64,000 nucleotides of DNA from [Mycobacterium] fortunisiensis. GTDB taxonomy: Bacteria; Actinomycetota; Actinomycetes; Mycobacteriales; Mycobacteriaceae. The notes below the pieces were generated by a model. That model made no database searches. It worked only from the letters and a program-made list of their open reading frames with translations, and was not told the origin of the DNA. This document shows, piece after piece, positions 33,828 through 43,600 of the stretch (positions are counted from its first letter, which is position 1; every line of letters starts with the position of its first letter). The position numbers and the translations under genes were made by a program. The DNA lies in assembly GCF_019050325.1 (NCBI RefSeq), contig NZ_VOMB01000005.1, positions 124,001 through 188,000 on the forward strand, in the 5' to 3' direction.

Positions 33828-35213
33828 CTACTTGTCTGCGGCCCCGGCCGTTGTCCCCTTCGCGCGTTTCTTCACGCTGGAGGCGCTGGAGCGGTCCTTG
33901 GCGGTGGCCCGGTGGGGCGTGTGGGCCCGTTCCCTGGCTGTGACCCGGCCGGTGACCCGGTCGGTGACCTTGGAGCGCACCTTGGCTGCGATCCGGTGCG
34001 CGACGTTGGTCCGTGCCGCGACGCCGGAATCATCGGTGGACTTTTCGGACGCCGCGTCGATGCTCTCGGGTTCCGTTGGGGCTGCGGTATTTCGGGCGGA
34101 CTTTTCGGCGATATCGGGTTCGGCATCCGGTGCGGCGGCGGCGGCGACCGAACGCGTGGTGCTGCTGGCGGTCTTGACCGAGCCGGCGTCTGACGGCCGG
34201 GGGGCAGTTCCGTTGATGTTGATGCCGGGGCCGGTCTGGGTGACGGTCGCACCGGTCTGGAGGACCGACCCGGCGATCGACAGCGGACCCGCGCCGGAAC
34301 TGACGGTGTTGTTGGCGCCGAGGGCGTTGAAGGCCGCAGTCAATATGCCGCTGGTTGCTGGGTCGGGATCCCCCGAGGAGACGTGGCTGTTGCTGCCGAG
34401 GAAGTTCAGGACGGCGGTGAAGATTCCCTCGGCGGTCGCGCTGCTGCCGTTGCCCAGGATGTTTGCCGCCAGACCGAAGAAGGCTGCCGTTGTGGCGCTG
34501 CTGCTGCCGTTCCCCAGCAGATTGAGCGCAATGGTGCCCAAGAGGCCGGCGGTGGTGGTCTGCTGTCCGGTGCTGCCGGGGGAGAAGCCGAGCGCGAAGT
34601 TGAGAAGGCCGACGTCTTGTGCGCTGCCCGGTCCCAGTTGGAGTGCGATGTTGGCGATGCCCGCGGCGCTGGCGGTTTGCGATTCGGTGCTTCCGGGTAA
34701 GCCGCCCCAGGCGAAGTTCAGGGCACCCAGTGTGGCCGAATCACCGGGGCCCAGTTGCACGGCGATGTTGCCGATGCCCATCGTGCTGGCGGTCAGCGGT
34801 CCGGCGCCGTTCGGCGACAGCCCGAGGGCGACGTTGAGGGCGCCGATCGTGGCTGCCGTGCCCTCCCCGAACTGCAGGGCCAGCGCCATGACGGAGGCAA
34901 GCGCGTTCGCTTCTGAGTTGTCCCCGATTGCCGAGGTCAAGGTCAGAAGGCTGAGCGCATTTGTGGCGGTGGCATTGTCGCCGATCGCCAACGCACCGCC
35001 CAGGAAGCCGAGGGAGGCATCGGCTTGCGCTCCGGCGCCGATGCCGATCGCGAAGCTGGTCACATTGCTCGTGCAACCGTTGCCATTGCCGATCCCGAAG
35101 GCCGAGAAGCAGGACGCATTGGCGGCTGGAGCTGCGTTGAACGCCCCGGTCGTTAGCGCGCTGTAGGCCAGCGCGCCGAGCAGCATCCCACTTTTACCCA
35201 GAACTTGCTTCAT
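33828..35213 (-). CDS. Exported repeat-rich protein with basic tail (461 aa), function unknown
   Basis: The N-terminus (MKQVLGKSGMLLGALAYSAL... to ANA near residue 32) looks like a Sec signal peptide, and two Cys residues follow shortly (ASCFSAFGIGNGNGC). Residues ~40-310 consist of imperfect repeats of about 35-45 residues built on phrases such as IGNIA(V/L)QLGPG, ALNFA.G and LGNGSS, rich in Ala, Gly and Asn. This resembles the pentapeptide-like repeats of mycobacterial surface proteins but matches no family I recognise. From ~350 the chain is low-complexity and ends in a Lys/Arg-rich tail (KVRSKVTDRVTGRVTARERAH). The ATG at 35213 was chosen over a TTG two codons earlier; the Shine-Dalgarno site is weak for both. 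The stop is 17 bases before the giant chimera, so the two are probably co-transcribed. Confidence 0.72.
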   Translation of the reverse strand: MKQVLGKSGMLLGALAYSALTTGAFNAAPAANASCFSAFGIGNGNGCTSNVTSFAIGIGAGAQADASLGFLGGALAIGDNATATNALSLLTLTSAIGDNSEANALASVMALALQFGEGTAATIGALNVALGLSPNGAGPLTASTMGIGNIAVQLGPGDSATLGALNFAWGGLPGSTESQTASAAGIANIALQLGPGSAQDVGLLNFALGFSPGSTGQQTTTAGLLGTIALNLLGNGSSSATTAAFFGLAANILGNGSSATAEGIFTAVLNFLGSNSHVSSGDPDPATSGILTAAFNALGANNTVSSGAGPLSIAGSVLQTGATVTQTGPGININGTAPRPSDAGSVKTASSTTRSVAAAAAPDAEPDIAEKSARNTAAPTEPESIDAASEKSTDDSGVAARTNVAHRIAAKVRSKVTDRVTGRVTARERAHTPHRATAKDRSSASSVKKRAKGTTAGAADK

Positions 35214-35959
35214 CGACAACCGCCGTCACTCGTAGGGGTCTCCGCCGGTTGGCACCATACAACTGACGCGCACGACAATTTTGCGTTTTCCCGCAGACGG
35301 GTGTGTCGAAATGTGTATTGAGCAACGCGCGGCAGGTGTTGTGCGGGGCGCGGTACCGTGGCGTCGCCCCGGCCGGCGTGTGGCCTGAGCGAACGCCGTG
35401 CCGCCGCCATGCGCGTCGATGACAAGGGTCTGTGACCGGCGGTTTCTGCGCCCCCTGTGGTGGTGGCGGCGGCTGGCGGCAGCGCTCCGATCGGTCCGTG
35501 AAGCCGTACCCATTCGGCTTGCTGAATAACCTGTCAGTAAACGTAGGCAAAGTCATTAGTGCAGCAAAGTGGAGCACTTCCCGCTGCGACGCGTGGCGTT
35601 TCTGCCCAGATCATGGCTGTGTCGAGGGCGGTGCCGTCGGGTGTCGGACCTCGGCTCGGCCGGCACCGCAAAGGACGGCAGACTTTGCGCAGTTCGCCGC
35701 CGGCGGAGCTGTGCGGACGCCGCCGGGCGCCGACGGGGACGGTGTGCGCGATCCGGCGGGCGCGGTCGGTCGGCAACCCGGCGTCGTCGCGTCCGCGCAA
35801 ACGACCGATCGAACGCGAGGCCCGCCGGCGCCCGCATCGGCGTCGGTCACCACCGGTTTGACGGGGATCGGGACCAGCAGAAGCGATCGTTGGCAAAAAT
35901 TGTTAACAGCGTCAAAAAACCGGGACCAGACGAGTGTCCACGGGTTAGAGTCCCGCACC
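35214..35959. promoter_or_regulatory. Long intergenic/leader region upstream of the pfa-rml run
   Basis: About 745 bases separate divergent genes. No reading frame here looks genuine: those on both strands are Arg/Pro-rich and have no family features. Two stretches are clearly AT-richer than the surroundings, around 35518-35570 and 35890-35925; the second holds the palindrome TGTTAACA at 35901-35908. Promoters for the pfa run and for the 461-aa exported protein must lie here, but I cannot place hexamers confidently. The length would allow a long leader or an unannotated small RNA. Confidence 0.4.
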
Positions 35960-37567
35960 ATGAGCGCATCGTTGGCTACATCGCCCGCGGCAAACACCAT
36001 TTCAACGACGTTGTTCGACGTGTCGGACGTCGGTGAGGCGCTCGCGTCGATCCGGATGCCGGTAGCCGTCGTCGGCTCGGCGCAAGGGCCACGGCCGGTT
36101 CTCCTTGGTCCGGATGGGCTGACGCCCGACATTCTGCGTCAGGAACTGATCGCGGTCCTCCCACCGATATACCCCGAATGGCTGGGTGAGCGCAGTTTCA
36201 CCGCGGCACACGGCGTGCGCTTCCCCTACGTGATCGGCGAGATGGCCCGCGGCATCGCCACCGCACGGATGACGATCGAGGGGGTTCGCGCCGGCGGGAT
36301 GGCCTTCTTCGGTAGTGCCGGGTTGGGGCTGGACGCCATCGAAGCCGGCGTGCGGGAGATCCAGGCGGCCCTGGGTCCCGAAAGCGGCGGTTGGGGCGCC
36401 AATTTGATCCACAACGTCCAGGACGACCGACTCGAGCTGGCCACGATCGAACTCTTCCATCGCCTCGGTGTGCGCTGCGTTTCGGCGTCCGCCTTCATGC
36501 GGTTGACCCCCGCGATCGTCCTCTACGCGGCCAAGGGTCTGCGGCGAGGGGCCGACGGCCAGGTCGTTCGGGCCGGACGCATCTTTGCGAAGGTTTCCCG
36601 GGATGAGGTCGCCCGGCACTTCCTTTCGCCTGCACCGGAGGCGATGCTCAGCGCGCTCGTGGCCGAAGGCCGGATCACCGCGGCGGAGGCGGCCCTCGCC
36701 GCGGAGATCCCGATCGCCGAAGACATTACCGCCGAGGCTGATTCAGGCGGCCACACCGACAACCGTGCCCTGACCGTGCTGTTGCCGCGATTGCTGGGTC
36801 TGCGTGACGAGATCGCCGCCGCCCACGGTTACGCCGTGTTGCCGCGGGTGGGTGCGGCCGGCGGTCTCGGTACTCCCGCCGCGGTAGCGGCCGCGTTTGC
36901 CGCTGGTGCGGCATACGTCCTGACCGGTTCGGTCAACCAGTCGGCAGTGGAAAGCGGACTGTCCCCGGACGCGCGCAACCTGCTCGCCGTGGCCCAATCC
37001 ACCGATGTGGCAATGGCTCCGGCAGCCGACATGTTCGAAATGGGCGTGACCGTGCAGGTGCTCAAGCGCGGCACGATGTTCGCCCAGCGCGGCCAGCGGC
37101 TGGCCGACTTCTACCGCAGGTACTCCTCGTTCGAGGAAGCCCCGGCCCGCGAACTCGAGAGCCTCGAGACGACGGTGCTCGGGCGCCGCGTCGACGAGAT
37201 CTGGTCGGACACCGAGGCGTTCTTCGCCGGCAGCGACCCGCGGCAGGTCGAACGGGCGCGTCAGGAACCCAAGCATCGGATGGCGCTGGTGTTTCGTTGG
37301 TACCTGTTCAATGGCGCGCAGTGGGCCCGCGAAGGCAACGCCGACCGGCGCGGTGACTACCAGATCTGGTGTGGCCCGGCGATGGGCGCCTTCAACGAGT
37401 GGGTCCGGGGAACGTTCCTTGATCCGGTGGAGGCGCGCACTGTTCGCCAGATCGCGCTCAACCTGCTCGAAGGCGCCGCGACCGTCACCCGTGCCGGGCA
37501 GTTGCGCGCGGTCGGCGTCGCGATGCCCGCGTCGGCCTTCGACTTCCGTCCGCGTCCCCTCGGATAG
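35960..37567 (+). CDS. pfaD: PfaD-like trans-acting enoyl reductase (PUFA synthase subunit, 535 aa)
   Basis: The sequence follows the PfaD / 2-nitropropane-dioxygenase-like FMN fold: an N-terminal piece with GVRFPYVIGEMARGIATARMTIE and MAFFGSAGLGLDAIEAGVREIQ, the segment GGWGANLIHNVQDDRLE, the FMN phosphate-binding region AAGGLGTPAAVAAAFAAGAAYVLTGSVNQ and a C-terminal Pfa-specific extension (GDYQIWCGPAMGAFNEWV). Length fits PfaD (~540). In PUFA synthases this protein reduces the enoyl intermediates on the ACPs of the partner subunit. ATG 35960 was chosen because family similarity starts just after it; the frame stays open 528 bases upstream without family features. It is the first gene of the plus-strand run and precedes the PfaA-like gene by 52 bases. 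Confidence 0.9.
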   Translation: MSASLATSPAANTISTTLFDVSDVGEALASIRMPVAVVGSAQGPRPVLLGPDGLTPDILRQELIAVLPPIYPEWLGERSFTAAHGVRFPYVIGEMARGIATARMTIEGVRAGGMAFFGSAGLGLDAIEAGVREIQAALGPESGGWGANLIHNVQDDRLELATIELFHRLGVRCVSASAFMRLTPAIVLYAAKGLRRGADGQVVRAGRIFAKVSRDEVARHFLSPAPEAMLSALVAEGRITAAEAALAAEIPIAEDITAEADSGGHTDNRALTVLLPRLLGLRDEIAAAHGYAVLPRVGAAGGLGTPAAVAAAFAAGAAYVLTGSVNQSAVESGLSPDARNLLAVAQSTDVAMAPAADMFEMGVTVQVLKRGTMFAQRGQRLADFYRRYSSFEEAPARELESLETTVLGRRVDEIWSDTEAFFAGSDPRQVERARQEPKHRMALVFRWYLFNGAQWAREGNADRRGDYQIWCGPAMGAFNEWVRGTFLDPVEARTVRQIALNLLEGAATVTRAGQLRAVGVAMPASAFDFRPRPLG

Positions 37568-37619
37568 TCGTCAGCTCTTCTTTGACAAATCGTCCTCTCG
37601 GATAAGTAGTGAGGCCTCA

Positions 37620-40600
37620 GTGATCGACAACAAGCAGCAAGCCATCGCCACCCCGATCGCGGTCGTCGGCATGACCGCGATATACCCGGGGGAGCCAGGG
37701 CTCACCGGGTACTGGCGCACCGTCACCGGCGGGCACGACGCCATCAGCGATGTGCCGCCGTCGCATTGGCTCATCGAGGACTACTTCGACCCCGATCCCA
37801 AGGCGCCGGACAAGACCTACTGCCGGCGTGGCGGGTTCATCGATCCGGTGCCCTTCGACCCGATGCAATTCGGCTTGCCGCCCACCGCGTTGCCCTCGAC
37901 CGACTCCGCGCAGTTGCTCGCCCTGATCGCGGCCAGGCAGGTGCTCGACGAAGCCACGCGCGGCGGCGTGGAAGTCGACCTGGACCGGGTGGACGTGGTG
38001 CTCGGTGTGGCCTCCACCACCGAACTCGTCGTCCAGATGGGCGCCCGGCTGCAACGGCCGATCTGGCGCAAGGCGATGCTGGAGAACGGGCTGCCCGAAG
38101 ACGAGGCGGACGAGATCTGCCGTGACATCGCCGATCACTACGCGCCCTGGCAGGAGAGCACGTTCCCCGGCCTCCTCGGCAACGTGGTGGCCGGACGTGT
38201 CGCCAACCGCCTCAACCTCGGCGGCAGCAACTTCGTCACCGACGCTGCGTGCGCCAGTTCGCTTTCGGCGCTGCAGACCGCACTGCACCGGTTGTACCTG
38301 CACGAGGCCGACATGGTGCTGACCGGCGGCGTCGACGCCCTGAACGACGTGATGATGTACATGTGCTTCTCCAAGACCCCGGCGTTCTCGAAAACCGGTG
38401 ACTGCAGGCCGCTTTCGGAAGCTGCGGACGGAACCATCATCGGCGAGGGTGTGGGCATGCTGGCGCTCAAGCGCCTCAGCGATGCCGAGCGTGACGGTGA
38501 CACCATCCACGCGGTCATCCGGGGCATCGGTTCGTCCTCCGACGGACGCGCGTCCAGCGTGTACGCCCCGCGCTCGGAGGGGCAGGCCAAGGCGCTGCGC
38601 CGGGCCTACGAACATGCCGGCTACGAACCGTCGACCGTCGAACTTGTCGAAGCGCACGGCACCGCGACGAAGGCCGGTGACGTCGCCGAGTTCGCCGCCC
38701 TCAAGTCGGTGTTCACCGATACCGGCGCGCGTTGCGCGATCGGCTCGGTGAAGTCCCAGATCGGACACACCAAAGCCGCGGCCGGCGCCGCCGGTCTCAT
38801 CAAAGCAGTGCTCGCACTGCAACATTCGACGCTGCCCGGCACATTGAAGGTGGAGCGTCCGAACCCGGGACTGGGCCTGGCGGACACCCCTTTCTACGTC
38901 AACGCGCAGACCCGCCCCTGGGTGCGAAAAGGCGATCAGCCCCGACGCGCCTCGGTCAGCTCGTTCGGCTTCGGCGGCAGCAACTTCCACGTCACGCTGG
39001 AGGAGTACTGCGGCGAGCAGCGGGCGAAGCGGCTGCGGGCGCTGCCCACCGAACTCGTGGTGTTGAGCGCCGACAGCGAATCCGGCCTTGAGCAGCGGGC
39101 TGCCGAGATCGCCGGCGCCATTCACTCCGGTGAGAGCCTGGCCCGGATCGCGTTCGAATCGGCACGTGAATTCGACGCCTCGCAGACCGCGCGCGCCGGT
39201 CTCGTCGCCGCCGACACCACATCGCTTGAGATGCTGGTCGAGCGGCTGCGCAAGGCCATTGCCGACGGCGTCGCGGGCCAGCTCAAGGATCCCAACATGG
39301 CGGTGGGAATCGGGCCGGCCCGCGAGGGAAAGACCGCCTTCCTGTTTCCGGGACAGGGCAGCCAGTACGTCGGCATGGGGGCCGATCTCGCTCTCGAGTT
39401 CCCCGAGGCCATCGCGGTATGGGACGCACTCGACGGCAACCTCGCCGACATTCCCGGTGTGGTGTTCCCGGAGCCGGTGTTCGACGCCGCGGCCGCGGAA
39501 GCGCAGAGGGCCGAGCTGACGGCGATGGCGAATGCCCAGCCGGCCATCGCGACCACAAGCCTTGCGCAGCTGGCGCTTCTCGACGTGCTCGGGGTGAGCC
39601 CAGACACCGCTGCCGGTCACAGTTTTGGCGAGGTCACCGCGTTGGCCGCGGCCGGTGTGCTGCCCGCCGAAGCGCTCGTCGAAACGGCGCGCACCCGCGG
39701 CGTGCTGATGGCCGAAGCGGGGCACGGCAAGGACGGCGCAATGCTGGCGGTCGCTGCCAGCGCCGAAGAGGTGCAGGCCCTGCTCAACTCCGATCCGCAG
39801 TCGGCCGGATCGTTGGTGATCGCCAACGACAACGCGCCGAACCAGGTGGTCCTGGCGGGATACACGTCCGAGATCGCCTGGGCGGAAGGTGCTGCGAAAT
39901 CGGCGGGTTGGACGTCACGTCGGCTGCCGGTGGCCTCGGCGTTCCATTCATCGATCGTGGCGGCGAGTTCCGCACCGCTGACGTCCTACCTGAAGACGCT
40001 GAAGATCGGGGAACCGCGCTTCCCGGTCTACGCGAACGCAACCGCCCAACCGTACGGCGAGCAGGTGGCCGAGCAGCTCGGTGATCAGGTGCGGCAGTCG
40101 GTCCGGTTCCGCGAGATGATCGAAGCGATGGCGCGTGACGGGGTCACCCGGTTCATCGAGGTGGGTCCGGGCCGGGTACTCACCGGCCTCGTCGGCCAGA
40201 TCCTCGCGGCGACACCACATCTGGCCGTGGCTCTGGACGATGCGAAAGCCGGCGGGCTACGTGGCTGGCATCGCGGGTTGGCGAGTTTGGCCGCCGACGG
40301 CGTGGCGCTGGACCTCGTATCCCTGCTGGACCACTTCGAAGAGCCGGTCAAGCACGTGCCGACACCGGCTCACGCCGTCCTGGTGGGCGGAGCCAATCTC
40401 GGAAAGCCCTACCCGCCGGCCGACGGCAACGTGAAGATCACGCCCAAACGCACACGCACGGCATTGCCGGTTGCACCGCCGACAGAGACCGAAGGACCAC
40501 AGTTGACCTCATCGACCCAGCACATGGCTCCGCCGGCTCCGCCGGCTCCGCCAGTTCAGCCGATGGCCCCGCCGTCACCGCAGCCGGTGGCAGCGGCGCG

Positions 40601-43600
40601 GGAAACGCCCCCGCCCGTGGTTTCGGTTGCCGCACAAGCAGTTTCGACGGTCGACGCGTCGTTCTCCGCGGATGCCTGGAGTGTCATCGATCGCATCCAG
40701 AAAGAGACCGCGGACCAGCACCAGCGGTATCTGGACGTCGTGACGCAAAGCCACCAGACATTCCTGGAGATGTCCGCACAGATGATGGCGGAGATCGTGG
40801 GCGGCGGTACCACCATCGCCCAGGCTCCCGCACCGGTACGCAACGGCGCCGTGCACCCGTTGGATGCCGCCCCCAAGCCGGCGCCGATGCCGGTCGCATC
40901 GCCGGCGGCTGCCGCTCCGGTGACCGCCGCCCCGGCGGCTGTAGCTCCCGTGATGCCGGAGCCCGTGACACGACCGGAGCCCGCGCCGGTGACCCCGCCC
41001 CCGGCGGTGGTGGAGCCTGTGGTGTCGGCGGGTGCTGTGGTGTTGGGGATTGTGTCGGAGAAGACGGGTTATCCGGTTGACATGCTTGGGCTTGAGATGG
41101 AGATGGAGGCCGAGCTGGGGATTGATTCGATCAAGCAGGTGGAGATTTTGGCTGCGTTGCAGTCGAAGTTTCCTGGTGCTCCGGAGATTCCGGCCTCGGA
41201 GTTGGCGGGGATGCAGACGTTGCAGGATGTGGTCGATGCGGTGGAGGGGTTTGTTGCTGTTGCCCCGGCGCCGGCCGCTGCTGCGGCTGCTGTGGTGACC
41301 TCGCCCTCGGCGGTGGTGGAGCCTGTGGTGTCGGCGGGTGCTGTGGTGTTGGGGATTGTGTCGGAGAAGACGGGTTATCCGGTTGACATGCTTGGGCTTG
41401 AGATGGAGATGGAGGCCGAGCTGGGGATTGATTCGATCAAGCAGGTGGAGATTTTGGCTGCGTTGCAGTCGAAGTTTCCTGGTGCTCCGGAGATTCCGGC
41501 CTCGGAGTTGGCGGGGATGCAGACGTTGCAGGATGTGGTCGATGCGGTGGAGGGGTTTGTTGCTGTTGCCCCGGCGCCGGCCGCTGCTGCGGCTGCTGTG
41601 GTGACCTCGCCCTCGGCGGTGGTGGAGCCTGTGGTGTCGGCGGGTGCTGTGGTGTTGGGGATTGTGTCGGAGAAGACGGGTTATCCGGTTGACATGCTTG
41701 GGCTTGAGATGGAGATGGAGGCCGAGCTGGGGATTGATTCGATCAAGCAGGTGGAGATTTTGGCTGCGTTGCAGTCGAAGTTTCCTGGTGCTCCGGAGAT
41801 TCCGGCCTCGGAGTTGGCGGGGATGCAGACGTTGCAGGACGTCGTCGATGCCGTGAGTGGTTTCACCTCCGGTACCCCAAGGACCGAAGAGGTTGTCGCA
41901 GAGCCGACCTCAGCCCCTGCGGAGCCTGCGCTCACGGTAGGTCTGAGCTGCACCGAAGCTGAGCTTCGGGCGGACCCGGCGGGTGGCTTCGCCATGGCCG
42001 GTCTGCGGGGCGGCGAGGTCGTCATCACCCGCGAGAACCCGGAATTCGCCGATGCCCTCGCGGCGGCGATGACTTCGCACGGGATCCAGGCCCGGACCGT
42101 CGAGCGGGTGCCGGACGGTGCGGGCGCAGTCATCTGTCTCGCGGCCCTGGCCCCGGCCGGTTCGCCGCAGGACTGCGTCGACATGCACCTGCGGGCCTTC
42201 CACGCGGCACGCAGCGTGGCCAAAAGCCATGCCGCGGCACGGCTGTTCGTCACGGTGCAGTCGACCGGCGGAGGTTTCGCCGGAGCAGACATGCCGGTCG
42301 GGGTGGCGAGCCTGGTCAAGACCGCGGCCTGGGAATGGCCGAACGCCTCGGTGCGGGCGATCGACCTGGAGACCCTTGATGCGCAACGCTTGACGGACGA
42401 ATTGCTGCGGGGCGGCAGCGGAATCGAGGTCGCGCTGCGAGACGACGGCAGCCGGCTGGTGGTGGTCGATGAGATCGAGGCCTCCCCGGTGGGGGAGACG
42501 ATCAGCGTGGCCGACGGCGGGGTTGTCGTGGTCACCGGTGGTGCCCGCGGGGTGACGGCGAAGTCGGCGCTGGCGCTGGCGAAACACCATGGACTGAAGT
42601 TGGCGCTGCTGGGCCGGACACCGCTGCGCGAGGCGTCGGCCGACGAGCCGTCCGGTGCCACGGTTGCCGAGATCGCCACGGCGCTGGCGGCATCGGCAGC
42701 TGCACGCGGCGAGAAAGTGAGCCTTCCGCAGGCCCGGGCACAGGCGGAGCGCCTGATCGCCGAACGAGAGGTGCGTGCCACTCTTGCGGCCGCGCAGCAG
42801 CAGGGCACCGCGGCGCGATACTTCCCGACCAGCATCACCGATCAGGCCGAGCTGCGGCGGGTCCTCGCCGAGGTGCGGCAAGATTTCGGTCCGATCGTCG
42901 GCGTCGTTCACGGTGCCGGTGTCCTCGCCGACAAGCGTCTGGAAGATCTCGACGACGACCAGTTCGTCAATGTGTTCAGCACCAAATTGATCGGGGCCGA
43001 GGCGCTGCTGAGCGCCACCGCCGCCGACGATCTGCGGTTTATCTCGTTCTTCTCCTCGATCGCGGCGCGGACCGGCAATCCCGGGCAATCCGCGTATGCC
43101 TCCGCCAACGCGGCGCTGGAGTCCATCGCGGCGCGGGAGGCCGCGCGCCGTGGCGACACCTGCGTGGTCCGCGCCTTCGGCTGGGGTCCGTGGGACGGTG
43201 GGATGGTCGACGCCACCCTCAAGAGCCGGTTCTTGGAGGCCGGGGTCGGTGTCATCCCGATCGACGAAGGCGCGCAGTTCTTCGCCGAGAACGCGATGAG
43301 CCGGTCGTCGGCAACCGCGGTCGTCGTCGCGGCGCCGGCCGAGCCCCGGCTGCGTGCCACAAGCCTGGACTGGACGGTGTCGACCGAGAACCTGCCCGTA
43401 CTCGACGATCATCAGGTCCGCGGCAAGGTCGTGGTGCCGGTGGTGATCGTGCTCGACGCCATCCTGCGGGCGGCACGTGGCCTGGTCACCGAGGTCCGCC
43501 CCGTCGTCCGCGACCTCCAGGTGCTCTCCGGCGTCACCTTTGACTCCGGCGAGCAGCGCACTCTCCGAATCGATTTCGAGCCGATGGGAACGTCGTACAG

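Noticed and set aside
22118..35213. PE or PPE proteins
   Set aside because: Glycine-rich repeats suggest PE_PGRS, but the N-termini are signal peptides with no PE or PPE domain.
35940..35960. gggttagagtcccgcacca read as the T-arm and CCA end of a tRNA
   Set aside because: No acceptor, D or anticodon stems can be drawn from the preceding ~60 bases, and the putative CCA runs into the pfaD start codon.
37311..37619. Upstream extension of the PfaA-like frame over the end of pfaD
   Set aside because: This part overlaps real pfaD coding sequence, is Arg/Ser-rich, and PfaA similarity begins only after the GTG at 37620, which has its own ribosome site.
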